Source of the DNA: Nocardia xishanensis NBRC 101358
GTDB taxonomy: Bacteria; Actinomycetota; Actinomycetes; Mycobacteriales; Mycobacteriaceae
Direction of reading: 5' to 3'
Length of the DNA stretch: 64,000 nt
Assembly (NCBI RefSeq): GCF_001613365.1
Contig: NZ_BDCF01000013.1
Location: 62,001 to 126,000 of the forward strand
Under the pieces are notes generated by a model. The model was not told where the DNA came from. It saw nothing but the letters and a program-made list of their open reading frames with translations, and did not search any database. A program made the translations under genes and the position numbers. The number at the start of each line of letters is the position of its first letter. Position 1 is the first letter of the stretch. Of the stretch, positions 29,583 through 40,376 are shown piece after piece.

Positions 29583-30119
29583 TCAGTGGGTGAGCACTAC
29601 CTTGACGATCACCACGGTCGCCGCGACCGCGGTCAGCAGGACCGCGCCGTACATGGAGTCGCGCGTCGGGCGCTCGCCTTTCAGCCGCGCGATGACGAAC
29701 ACGATGCCGCCGATGCGGACCAGCACGGCGAGTTCGGCGAGTATCTGCGCGGTCCTCGGCTCCAGCCAGCCCAGCCACCCGGTGGCGAGAATCGCGCACG
29801 GCAGCACCGCGGAGGTGAGAATGGGGATCGAATTGCGCAATTCGCGTACCTGTTCCGCCCACGTCAGCGGACTTCGTTCCCGCACAGTGTGTCCGACGGC
29901 TTCGGCGAAGGCGTGGGCGACGAACGTCGACAGAGCCGTCCCGAGGACGACCAGAACGCCGAGGTGCTTCTCCGCCGCGACGAACGGCACGAGCGCGGCC
30001 AGCACCAGCACATTGCCGTAGATGTAGGCGCTGATGCGGCTCGCCGCATTGTCGCGGTCCAACGGTCTGCTGCGGGAGAACAGCGGACCGTGCAACAGCG
30101 CGTGTGTGTCGACGCCCAT
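29583..30119 (-). CDS. Conserved membrane protein
   Basis: This 178-residue protein has about five hydrophobic segments (for example YIYGNVLVLAALVPFVAA and VLLTAVAATVVIVKVVL) and a conserved HAFAEAVGH stretch. I recognise the general type as a small actinobacterial membrane protein but not its function. It starts four bases after the MFS gene ends and so belongs to the GH15-MFS-membrane-protein operon. Confidence 0.8.
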   Translation of the reverse strand: MGVDTHALLHGPLFSRSRPLDRDNAASRISAYIYGNVLVLAALVPFVAAEKHLGVLVVLGTALSTFVAHAFAEAVGHTVRERSPLTWAEQVRELRNSIPILTSAVLPCAILATGWLGWLEPRTAQILAELAVLVRIGGIVFVIARLKGERPTRDSMYGAVLLTAVAATVVIVKVVLTH

Positions 30120-30123
30120 CGGA

Positions 30124-31506
30124 TCAGGTGACCTGGATGCGGCCGGATTGCCTGGGCAGGAACGTCGCGGCGATCAGCCCAACGACACCGAGGGCCGCCA
30201 GCGCGATCATCGCGGCGGCGTAGGCGTGACCGGTCAGTCCGGCGGCCAGGATGGTGCCCGCGATAGCGGTGCCAAGCGAGGAGCCGAGGTTCGACACGCT
30301 GCGCGACAAGCCGGAGATCTCGCCCTGCTGCTCCTCGCCGAAGGCGGACTGAACGATATTCACCGCCGGCGTGAGCATCACGCCGAGGCCGATGCCGATC
30401 AGCAGCAATCCCGGAACGAAAGCCCACAGGTTCTCCGAACTTCCGGTCATGGCGATCAGCACGACGATGCCGACGACGGTGATGAGGAAACCGGTCATGA
30501 TCAGCGTGCGCTGGGCGCGCCTGCGAGCCAGCCGCGCGGCGGCCAGCGACGACACCAACAATCCCAAGGTGGCCGCGGTGAAGATCACGCCGGTCTCGAT
30601 CGCGTTGTAGCCCCGCACGACCTGGAGATACGCCGCGACCACGAACGACGTTCCCATCAGCAGCAGCCACTGGAGGTTCTGGGTGACCAGGCCGAGGTTC
30701 GAGGTGCGGTTGCGGAACAGGCTGGTCGAGATCAGCGGCTCCTCGCCGGCCCGCTCTCGCGCGCGAATCCACAGGAAGAACCACACCAGCACCGCCGCGC
30801 CCGCCGCGAGCAGAACGAGCATGAGCCGAACATCGTCGTCGGCGGCCAGGATTCCCATCACGAGCAGAACCAGCCCGATCGCCGAGAGGACCGAGCCCGG
30901 AATGTCGAACGACTTCGTCGGATCGGCGGGAAGCGGGTCGACGACACGCAGGCTGAGCAGCACGATCACCGCGACCACCAGCGCCTGGAACCCGAAGGCC
31001 GCGCGCCAGCCGAGGCCCGAGGTGATGAGTCCGCCGAGCAAGGGTCCGGCGGCGGCGCCGATCCCGCCGAGGGCCATGATCACGCCGAATGCCCTTGCGC
31101 GGGAAGTCGTTTCGGTGAAGAACAGGGTGGTCAGGATGTAGACCGGCGGGATAAGCATCGCCGTGCCGACGCCCTCCAGAATCGAGTTGCCCAGGATCAG
31201 CACACCGAGTCCGGGCGCGAGCGCGCTCAGCACGGCGCCGATGCCGTACACGACCAGGCCGACGATGAAACAGCGTTTGCGCCCGTATCGGTCGGTCAGC
31301 TTCCCGCCGGGAATCATCAGCGCCGCCATGACCAACAGGAATGTCGTGATGACTATCTGCACCCCCTGCACAGTGGTGTCCAGGTCGCGGCTGATGTCGT
31401 TGATCATCACGTTCATGTTCGAACCGGCGAAGCTACAGATGAACTGCGCCAGCGCCAGCGGAACGAGCACCGCGCGCGGTGGGCTGGAGACGCCTGTGCC
31501 GGTCAT
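30124..31506 (-). CDS. MFS transporter, DHA2 (EmrB/QacA) type
   Basis: This 460-residue major facilitator protein has many hydrophobic helices. Motif A reads GGKLTDRYGRKR, and motif C-like GIGAAAGPLLGGLI is also seen, both typical of the 14-helix drug:H+ antiporter family. Likely role: proton-driven export of small hydrophobic or drug-like compounds. It lies 12 bases downstream of the GH15 gene and four bases upstream of a small membrane-protein gene, all on one strand. No adjacent regulator gives a clue to substrate. Confidence 0.92.
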   Translation of the reverse strand: MTGTGVSSPPRAVLVPLALAQFICSFAGSNMNVMINDISRDLDTTVQGVQIVITTFLLVMAALMIPGGKLTDRYGRKRCFIVGLVVYGIGAVLSALAPGLGVLILGNSILEGVGTAMLIPPVYILTTLFFTETTSRARAFGVIMALGGIGAAAGPLLGGLITSGLGWRAAFGFQALVVAVIVLLSLRVVDPLPADPTKSFDIPGSVLSAIGLVLLVMGILAADDDVRLMLVLLAAGAAVLVWFFLWIRARERAGEEPLISTSLFRNRTSNLGLVTQNLQWLLLMGTSFVVAAYLQVVRGYNAIETGVIFTAATLGLLVSSLAAARLARRRAQRTLIMTGFLITVVGIVVLIAMTGSSENLWAFVPGLLLIGIGLGVMLTPAVNIVQSAFGEEQQGEISGLSRSVSNLGSSLGTAIAGTILAAGLTGHAYAAAMIALAALGVVGLIAATFLPRQSGRIQVT

Positions 31507-31518
31507 CCGTTCGTCGAT

Positions 31519-33360
31519 CTATCCGGAGGATTCCGGCCGCGCCTCGGCGCGGTCGAGTTGCTCGTCGAGGGCCATGGCGGCCGCGACGAGGGCCAGGTGG
31601 GTGAACGCCTGCGGGAAGTTGCCCAACTGCTCACCGGAGGGGCCGATCTCCTCGGCGAACAGTCCCACGTGATTGGCGTAGGTGAGCATCTTGTCGAAGG
31701 CGTAGCGGGCCTGCGTGAGACGTCCCGCGCGGGCCAGCGCTTCCACGTACAAGAAGCTGCACAGGTTGAAGGTGCCCTCGACTCCGCGCAGTCCGTCCGG
31801 CGATGCCTCGGGGTCGTACCGGTAGACCAGGCTGTCGCTGACCAGCTCCTGATCCATGGCGTCCAGCGTGCTCAGCCACGCCGGGTCCAGTGGCGACAGA
31901 AAGCCCATCCGCGGCATCAGCAGCAGCGACGCGTCCAGCACGTCGGTGGCGTAATGCTGCACGAACGCCTGCCGCTTCGCGCTCCAGCCGCGCTCGACGA
32001 TCTGGCTGAACACCTCGTCCCGCGCGCGCGTCCACCGCGCGACGTCCGCGGGCCGCGAGTACTTGGTGGCCAAGCGAATACCACGGTCGAACGCCACCCA
32101 GGTCATGAGCCTGCTGTAGGTGAACTCCTGCCTGCCGCCGCGAGTTTCCCAGATGCCCTCGTCGGGCCGGTTCCAATTGTCGGCCAGCCAGTCGGTCAGC
32201 TCGGCGAACGCGCGCCAGCCCTCGATGCCGCCGATATCGGGAGCTTGCGACAGCGCGTCGGCGGCCTCGCCGTAGATATCGAGCTGGATCTGGTCCGCCG
32301 CCCCGTTGCCGACTCGGACCGGCGCGGATCCGCGGTAGCCCTCCAGGTGGGTGAGCACCTCCTCCTCCAGCCGCGGGTCGCCGTCGATCCGGTACATGAT
32401 CTGCAGTGGCTCACCCGAGGCGGTGCCGCCCGCGTCGAGACGGTCACGCAGCCAACGCCGGAACGCGTAGGCCTCCTCGGTGAAGCCGAGATCGATCAGC
32501 GCCCGCACCGACAGGGAGGCGTCGCGTATCCAGGTGTAGCGGTAGTCCCAGTTGCGCTCGCCGCCCACCTGCTCCGGCAGTCCCATGGTGGCCGCGGCGA
32601 TCGGCGCTCCGGTCGGTGCGTACGTGAGCAGCTTCAACGTGATCGCGGAACGGTTGACCATGTCGCGCCAGCGGCCCTGGTAGGTGGACGAGCGCAGCCA
32701 GGACTGCCAGAAATTCCGGCACCGTTCGAAGTCGGCGAGGATGTCGTCGCGACTCGGATGCTCGGGCGCCGGGTCCTCGCTCGCCGCGCTGGTCAGCACG
32801 ACGACGGCGGTCTCGCCTTCGGAGAGCGTGAAATGTGTCGTGACATCACCGTTTTCGGACCGCAGCGTCACCGGCTCGGTGGTCCGCAGGTGCAGGTTCG
32901 TGCCGGGGCCGTGGAAGACCACCGCGTGCTCGTCGATCTGCTCCAGGCGGTGCTCGGCGCGACCGTAGTCGAATCGCGGTTTGCAGGTGAGCGTGAAAGA
33001 CAGACTCCCTCGGACCACCCGAGCCACCCGAACCAGCCGATGCCGGTCGGTGGGCGTGGTGCCCCGGATCGGATCCATGAAGTCCCCGACCTCGCCGACT
33101 CCGTCCGGTCCCAGGAATCGGGTGACGAGAATGGCCGTGTCCGGCATGTACAGCTGGCGGATCGACACTTCGTCGTCGCTGGAATCCACGGCCAGCCGGC
33201 AGAAGCCGCCGCGCTCGCTGTCCAACAGGGAAGCGAAGATGCTCGGCGAATCGAACCTCGGCGTGCACCACCAGTCGATCGTGCCCGCCGACGACACCAG
33301 GGCCGCGGTTTGCAGGTCGCCGACGATGCCGTGTTCGGCGATCGGTGGGTACTTGTTCAC
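31519..33360 (-). CDS. Glycoside hydrolase family 15 protein (trehalase/glucoamylase-like)
   Basis: This 613-residue protein has the N-terminal beta-sandwich of GH15 enzymes (MNKYPPIAEHGIVGDLQTAALV, TIDWWCTPRFDSPSIFASLL) and an alpha/alpha-toroid catalytic domain. The latter contains ERNWDYRYTWIRDASLSV and GRQEFTYSRLMTWVAFDR. Mycobacterial relatives include trehalases, so hydrolysis of trehalose or alpha-glucans is most likely. The GTG at 33360 follows a strong GAAGGAG ribosome binding site; the open frame upstream is not used. It is the first gene of an operon with the MFS transporter and a small membrane protein. Confidence 0.92.
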   Translation of the reverse strand: MNKYPPIAEHGIVGDLQTAALVSSAGTIDWWCTPRFDSPSIFASLLDSERGGFCRLAVDSSDDEVSIRQLYMPDTAILVTRFLGPDGVGEVGDFMDPIRGTTPTDRHRLVRVARVVRGSLSFTLTCKPRFDYGRAEHRLEQIDEHAVVFHGPGTNLHLRTTEPVTLRSENGDVTTHFTLSEGETAVVVLTSAASEDPAPEHPSRDDILADFERCRNFWQSWLRSSTYQGRWRDMVNRSAITLKLLTYAPTGAPIAAATMGLPEQVGGERNWDYRYTWIRDASLSVRALIDLGFTEEAYAFRRWLRDRLDAGGTASGEPLQIMYRIDGDPRLEEEVLTHLEGYRGSAPVRVGNGAADQIQLDIYGEAADALSQAPDIGGIEGWRAFAELTDWLADNWNRPDEGIWETRGGRQEFTYSRLMTWVAFDRGIRLATKYSRPADVARWTRARDEVFSQIVERGWSAKRQAFVQHYATDVLDASLLLMPRMGFLSPLDPAWLSTLDAMDQELVSDSLVYRYDPEASPDGLRGVEGTFNLCSFLYVEALARAGRLTQARYAFDKMLTYANHVGLFAEEIGPSGEQLGNFPQAFTHLALVAAAMALDEQLDRAEARPESSG

Positions 33361-34197
33361 GAGCGCTCCTTCACTCCCATGCAATTGGCCATAGCAGAAA
33401 CGAGATGCGTACCGCACGGACCCGAGGGTCACGCATCGACTCATCCGGAAGCACTTTCTTTCAGTGTGCCCTCCGGTGACGCGAAACGGGAGTGGACCGA
33501 GACGGTGGATCAGTCCCAAAGCGGTAACCCCGGTCCCGCGCCGGGGGTTTTCAGATATCGGCGGCCGATGAACTCGACGAGTGCACCGGAAAATCGCTCG
33601 CCGGGAATTCCTGCCCGGCCGCCGGGCTTCGGATGGCTGCCGCATCCCACGATGGTTGCTGGTAGTCGGGTTGCGCGAAGCCGGGGCGAGGCTCTGCGAG
33701 ACGGCCGGACCGGACGTTTCCGGCCGCTCCGGAGCGGCCCGGTCGGTGCCGCCCTGCTCGGTGTTGCGCACAATTTCGTGGCGACGGCGAAGTGTCGATT
33801 ACCTCACATCGGTCGCCGGTCAGGGTGAAATGCGTTGAACGACAGAGAGATAGTGACCGGCGAAACCGTGAGGCCCGAACTCATTGGTGAAATAGAATTT
33901 TCGCGCGCAAGTCCGGCGCATTGTGATTTGCTCGTGGCGAGAGTTCTCCCGGCGGTCGAGTCGGCCCCCGGGAGAGATTACGTCCTGCTCGTTCGAAATC
34001 CGCTGGCGTCCAGGGACGAATGGCGGATGCGCCATGCCAGGGCCGCCTGCGTCGTCCAGCCGGACGCGGCAGGTCCGGTCGGTAAGATGAGCGCACTCGA
34101 CTCGGCGCTGATCCGGGCCGTGACCGCCCGGGAGCCGAATCGCACCGGATACGGCTCCCAGGGGCGGCGTCACGCGGAACGTCGAGCCGTCACCGCT
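33361..34197. other. Gene-free gap of about 840 bases
   Basis: Open frames exist here but all have poor coding character. The longest on the plus strand uses AGA and ATA codons freely, unlike every real gene nearby. The part near 33,840-33,960 is noticeably less GC-rich and could hold a promoter. I see no RNA gene, hairpin array or repeat. Confidence 0.5.
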
Positions 34198-34593
34198 TCA
34201 CGCGGACGGTGTCTGTCCCAGTGCACGGCCCTTGAGCTGTTCGAATTCGGCCGCGGTGATCACACCCGCGTCCAGCAACGACTTCGCTTCGGTGATCTGC
34301 TCGGTGGGCGACTTGCCCGCCACCTGCCGTATGTATTCGTCGGTGCTCTGCTTGGCCTCGAGTTGCATCTGCCGCGCCCGCTCGGCCATGCCGCGCCCCC
34401 GGACGATCAGGTAGACGAACGCGCTCAGATAAGGCAGCAGTATCAGCACGATGACCCACAGGGTCTTGCCGAGACCCGAGACGGTGTGGTCGCGGAACAG
34501 ATCGAGCAAGATCTGGAACAGGACGATCAAGTACGCCACGAAGGCGAACACGATGATCGTGTACCACAAGAGGTCCCAGAACGAATCCAACAT
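34198..34593 (-). CDS. PLDc_N/SHOCT membrane protein
   Basis: This 131-residue protein has two hydrophobic helices (YTIIVFAFVAYLIVLFQILL and LWVIVLILLPYLSAFVYLIV) forming the small PLDc_N-type membrane anchor. A charged helix (AERARQMQLEAKQ) follows, then a C-terminal SHOCT domain (ITEAKSLLDAGVITAAEFEQL). The ATG at 34593 has a perfect GGAGG ribosome binding site. It stands alone. The family is common in actinobacteria and its role is unknown; membrane stress sensing is often suggested but not shown here. Confidence 0.88.
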   Translation of the reverse strand: MLDSFWDLLWYTIIVFAFVAYLIVLFQILLDLFRDHTVSGLGKTLWVIVLILLPYLSAFVYLIVRGRGMAERARQMQLEAKQSTDEYIRQVAGKSPTEQITEAKSLLDAGVITAAEFEQLKGRALGQTPSA

Positions 34594-35150
34594 GGTGAAC
34601 CCTCCTCCGAGTGTGCTACCCCCGCTTCCTTGACCGGCCAGGCGGCGCCCGTCTGCGCCGAGGGCGGACGATCCACCGTTGGTATCGGCCCGCCTCGCAT
34701 CGCCTACGCGCACATCCGTTCACCGATGATATCCGGCGGTCATCGCGGATGCGGCCACTCTCAGCAACCGCATCCGGCAGGGATCGTGGTAGAACGACGT
34801 CACCGCTTTCGCCGACCCGCTTCGATGCGTGTCGATGCCCGTCTGCCAGGGACGTCTGGTTGAGATCGAACAATCGTAGGATGCCGCGCCGCCCGGCGCC
34901 GGGCATCCCACCCGGCTTCGTGTCAGCACAGTAGCAAACACTCGGCCACAGCGAAACCCGCTTATTTCACTGCCGTGCGGACCGGTGGACTCGGCCGGGC
35001 CGCTCGCACCATCGATGACGTGGCGGTATCCCGGCTGATCACGGTGCCGCATCATTGCCGCGACGGCGCTTCGGCGGCGCCGCCCCCTGGTCGCCGAGAC
35101 CGTAAGGTCGGTCCTGCCAAGAGTGTTCTGCGAGAAGGAGGAGTTAGGAA
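34594..35150. other. Gene-free gap of about 560 bases
   Basis: The gap lies between the divergent PLDc_N/SHOCT and GYD genes. No frame has supportable coding character. Both promoters should lie here. The GYD ribosome binding site (AAGGAGGAG) lies at the right end. Confidence 0.5.
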
Positions 35151-35477
35151 ATGCCCAAGTATCTGTGGCGAGTCGGCTACTCCGAGGAGGGGGCTCGCGG
35201 TCTGCTGGCGCAGGGCGGCAGCGCCCGCCGGGCGGCTATCACGGAAATGGTCGAAAGCGTCGGCGGTCACGTCGACGTCTGCTACTTCGCTTTCGGTGAC
35301 GACGATCTGTTCGTGATCGGCGATGTCCCGGACGAGGTTTCGGCCGCGGCGCTCGCCATCCGGACCGCGGCCTCCGGTGCGGCGATCTCACACACCGTGA
35401 CGCTGCTGACCCCCGAGCAAATCGATGAAGCCGCCGCGCGGGAGGTCACCTACCGGCCTCCGGTGGAGGCGTCCTAG
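35151..35477 (+). CDS. GYD-domain protein
   Basis: This 108-residue protein starts MPKYLWRVGYSEEGARGLL, the typical beginning of GYD-domain (dimeric alpha/beta barrel) proteins. It continues GGHVDVCYFAFGDDDLFVIGDVPD and ends with a LLTPEQIDEA helix. The family is small, soluble and of unknown function. A very strong AAGGAGGAG ribosome binding site suggests high translation. A 38-base perfect palindrome lies just downstream. Confidence 0.9.
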   Translation: MPKYLWRVGYSEEGARGLLAQGGSARRAAITEMVESVGGHVDVCYFAFGDDDLFVIGDVPDEVSAAALAIRTAASGAAISHTVTLLTPEQIDEAAAREVTYRPPVEAS

Positions 35478-35486
35478 TCGTCGCAC

Positions 35487-35524
35487 GACTCGGCCGAACC
35501 GCCGCGCGGCGGTTCGGCCGAGTC
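35487..35524. terminator. 38-base perfect palindrome, probable bidirectional terminator
   Basis: The two 19-base arms (left arm GACTCGGCCGAACCGCCGC) are exact reverse complements. They lie ten bases after the GYD stop codon and ten bases before the end of the convergent broken gene. There is no T-tract, as is common in high-GC actinobacteria. Placement between convergent genes supports termination in both directions. Confidence 0.75.
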
Positions 35525-35533
35525 GGTCCATCG

Positions 35534-35901
35534 TCACTTCGGCGGCGGGACGACCGGCGTGACGAGCATCCGGCCGGTGGTGCCGACGGTTTCCTCGAGG
35601 GTTCGCTCGGTCATCCGGAGCGGCACCCGGTTGTTGCGCTGCTGCCACAGCATCTGCGTGGTGGCCCGCGCGGCGTCCCTGGCACGGGCGATGCTGAAGC
35701 TGGTCAGAGTGCGCTTCAGCGCCTCGGCGTCCTTGGGGTCAGCTTCGCGGCGCGGGCTCGTACTCCGCCCTGACCTCGGACTCGATCTTGGACAGCAACT
35801 CGTCGACCTCGAGGTAGTCGGCGTGCACCGGCGTGGTGCCGCGCTCCTTGCACGTCTCGACCACCGCGCTCGCCAGATCGTGGTTCGTCCGTCAGCGACA
35901 T
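35534..35901 (-). pseudogene. Small gene broken by two apparent frameshifts
   Basis: Three frames on this strand carry consecutive protein-like segments. The first is MSLTDE from an ATG at 35901, then HDLASAVVETCKERGTTPVH and on through VRAEYEPAPRS. The last is ADPKDAEALKRTLTSFSIAR onward to MLVTPVVPPPK. Removing one base near 35,883 and one near 35,752 would join them into a continuous protein of about 119 residues. I do not recognise the family. It could be a decaying gene or a site of sequencing error. No good ribosome binding site precedes the ATG. Confidence 0.55.
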
Positions 35902-36070
35902 TGTGTGGATGCTGTTCGGAACGCATCTCGTAAATTACTGCTGCAGTGTCGATTTCGCTGCTTCTACTGGAAATCCACTTCGGTGGATCGGACAACGAAG
36001 AATTCTCCGGCGGCGCCGCTGATCTCGGCGGCCCGGTTGAACGCGAGTTCGCATATCCGGTGTCCGCGCC

Positions 36071-36445
36071 TCAATGGTCGGACGCTGCCGCCCACGCGAT
36101 CGCTTCGTGTCGGTTCGCGACGGGGAAGCGCTTGAATTCGCCCGGTGTCATCCAGCCGAACAGTGAGGTGACGGTGATCATCCAGTCGAGGTCGGTGACC
36201 AGTGCGATCCGCTTCCAGCGCGTGAGGTGCTCGATTCCCAGCTTCAGGTCTTCCCATGCCGCTTCGGGCGACATGCCTTCGAATCGTTCGAACACCAAGA
36301 CGATTCGGATCTCGTCACCGCGACCCCAGACTTCGCGGACGGCGGGCATCAATACTCGTTCGTAGTCGGATGCCTCGAGCCGTCCCGTTGCTTCGAACCC
36401 GATGACGCCGTCCGGCAATCCTCCGATCGGTTCCAGCATGATCAC
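36071..36445 (-). CDS. SpoIIAA-like (STAS-fold) protein
   Basis: This 124-residue protein has the SpoIIAA-like pattern: GVIGFEATGRLEASDYERVL, then IRIVLVFERFEGMSPEAAWEDLKL, then WKRIALVTDLDWMITVTSLF and a C-terminal AIAWAAAS helix. Such proteins adopt a STAS-like fold and often bind lipid-like molecules or partner proteins. Two ATG codons (36445 and 36439) are both possible starts. It has no same-strand neighbour close by. Confidence 0.88.
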   Translation of the reverse strand: MIMLEPIGGLPDGVIGFEATGRLEASDYERVLMPAVREVWGRGDEIRIVLVFERFEGMSPEAAWEDLKLGIEHLTRWKRIALVTDLDWMITVTSLFGWMTPGEFKRFPVANRHEAIAWAAASDH

Positions 36446-36652
36446 GACCGTAGCACTCGCGTCGAATCACTCGCAGGGACTTACTCGAAATGCAATTCCG
36501 CACATCGAGTACTCGCGAGTGGTATGTGGGCGGGCCGATCGAAACGCTGCGGGCCGCCGGTCGCCGCGTGTGGTGCGCGTCATAAGCCAGCGCTGTCACG
36601 CCGATCGCGGCGGCGGTGTCCTTTGGGCGAATCGCTGAAAAGGAGAAGTGTC

Positions 36653-37030
36653 ATGAACCTCGCCCTGTGGATCTGCGCCGGATTGCTGGCCGCTGTCGCC
36701 CTGTTCGGCGGCATCGTCAAGACGTTCGTGCCGACCGCGAAACTGGCCGCGTCCCCCGGCGGGGCATGGGTCGGCGCCGCGGGCGCGGGCTTCGTCAAGA
36801 CCCTCGGTGTGCTCGAGATCTTGGCCGCGGCCGGTCTGATCCTGCCCGCCGCGCTCGACATCGCACCGGTGATGGTGCCGGTGACCGCCGTCTGCTGGGT
36901 CGTGCTGATGATCGGCGCGATCGTCACCCACGTCCGTCAGGGCGAGCTCGTACCCGTCGCGGCCAATCTGTTCTATCTCGTCCTGGCGGTTTTCGTGGCG
37001 TGGGGGAGGTTTGGACCCGGGTCTTTCTAG
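36653..37030 (+). CDS. DoxX-like small membrane protein
   Basis: This 125-residue protein has four hydrophobic helices with the DoxX-type arrangement (ALWICAGLLAAVALFGGIVK, VKTLGVLEILAAAGLILPA, a third at VPVTAVCWVVLMIGAIVTH and a fourth at the C-terminus). The GVLEILAAAGL segment matches the family well. The ATG follows AAAGGAG. Family members affect redox or sulfur stress in some bacteria, which fits the nearby reactive-sulfur genes, although this one is transcribed separately. Its end overlaps the convergent GNAT gene by four bases. Confidence 0.88.
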   Translation: MNLALWICAGLLAAVALFGGIVKTFVPTAKLAASPGGAWVGAAGAGFVKTLGVLEILAAAGLILPAALDIAPVMVPVTAVCWVVLMIGAIVTHVRQGELVPVAANLFYLVLAVFVAWGRFGPGSF

Positions 37031-37452
37031 TCACTCGCGGGCGCCCAGCGCACCTCGAATCGTTCGACGCCCGGGTACTTCTCGCCCAGCGAGACCGCCT
37101 CGAATCCGGTTCCGAGGTAGAAGGCCAGGGCGTCTCGGTCGGTTTCGGCTATCACGCTTCGCCCCGGTATCCGTGACCGAATCTCGGCGAGCAGGCTCCG
37201 TCCGATGCCGTCGCGGCGATGGGATTCTCGTGTAGCGATATGCAGCAGCACGGCATGGTCCTGGGACGCAACGTAGCCCGCTACACCGGCCAGTTCGTCG
37301 TCGACGATTGCGGCGACGAGGTGGGCGGCGCTGTCGTCGCGATAGCGGCGCACGGCGGCTGCCAGCCGGGAACGATCGCCGCCGATGGCGGTGAAGAGGA
37401 GATCGGTCACGCCGGAGTCGCTCGGATCCGCCGGAACAACCTGCAGAGCCAT
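37027..37452 (-). CDS. GNAT-family N-acetyltransferase
   Basis: This 141-residue acetyltransferase has the acetyl-CoA-binding signature in ATRESHRRDGIGRSLLAEI (RxxGxG/A type) and the C-terminal ALAFYLGTGFEAVSLGEKYPG. The frame extends further upstream, but the ATG at 37452 gives the normal GNAT start. It lies five bases downstream of the DUF2892 gene, so it is likely part of the repressor-DUF2892-GNAT unit. The substrate is unknown. Confidence 0.88.
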   Translation of the reverse strand: MALQVVPADPSDSGVTDLLFTAIGGDRSRLAAAVRRYRDDSAAHLVAAIVDDELAGVAGYVASQDHAVLLHIATRESHRRDGIGRSLLAEIRSRIPGRSVIAETDRDALAFYLGTGFEAVSLGEKYPGVERFEVRWAPASD

Positions 37453-37457
37453 CGCTT

Positions 37458-37700
37458 TCAGGTTCGGGCTACGGTGCAACGTGCGGTGGCGGGGACGCCG
37501 AGGCGTCGCAGCAGCAGGGTGGCCGGGCACCAGCCGACGGCGCTGTAGAGCAGGAGGTTCGCGCCGACCAAGGCGGTCAGGACGAGCCATAAGGGCGAGA
37601 CCGTCGCGGCGAGCAGGGCGCTGACGAGAACGAAGAGACCGGCGAGCAGTGGTACGACGCGCTCGATGTGCCAGCCGTCATGGCGGAGCGGATTTTTCAT
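37458..37700 (-). CDS. DUF2892 (YgaP-type) membrane protein
   Basis: This 80-residue protein contains two membrane helices (VVPLLAGLFVLVSALLAATV and LWLVLTALVGANLLLYSAVG) followed by WCPATLLLRRLG. That is the hallmark of DUF2892, also found fused to rhodanese in YgaP. Its place after the CstR-like repressor gene, and the rhodanese enzyme across the regulon, support a role in sulfur-compound handling. Confidence 0.9.
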   Translation of the reverse strand: MKNPLRHDGWHIERVVPLLAGLFVLVSALLAATVSPLWLVLTALVGANLLLYSAVGWCPATLLLRRLGVPATARCTVART

Positions 37701-37736
37701 GGGGAGTCGGTCCGATCATGTTGTACGCCTTCGCGT

Positions 37737-40254
<2,518 letters not shown>

Positions 40255-40268
40255 CACAATCTCCTTTC

Positions 40269-40284
40269 ATACCCCCTGGGGTAT
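40269..40284. promoter_or_regulatory. CsoR/CstR-type operator, copy 2
   Basis: The sequence ATACCCCCTGGGGTAT has the same 7-2-7 layout as copy 1. It begins 15 bases upstream of the MMPL start codon and lies in the divergent gap before the CoA-disulfide reductase gene. Confidence 0.8.
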
Positions 40285-40303
40285 ATTTGGTTCGGAGGCG
40301 ACA

Positions 40304-40319
40304 ATACCCCTAGGGGTAT
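40304..40319. promoter_or_regulatory. CsoR/CstR-type operator, copy 3
   Basis: The sequence ATACCCCTAGGGGTAT is a perfect 16-base palindrome. Its start is 35 bases from that of copy 2. It sits between the divergent MMPL and reductase genes, so one repressor could control both directions. Confidence 0.82.
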
Positions 40320-40376
40320 CCGAGTCAAGGGTGAGATCCGGCACGGAAGGTGCCACCGCCCGCCGGAAGGAGCGAG

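Noticed and set aside
28681..29862. Longer amidotransferase start at 29,862
   Set aside because: The upstream extension is low complexity and would bury the catalytic Cys, which must follow the start Met.
33835..34863. Plus-strand open frame of 342 codons
   Set aside because: The start region uses AGA and ATA codons, unlike the real genes, and its second half is antisense to the clear PLDc_N/SHOCT protein.
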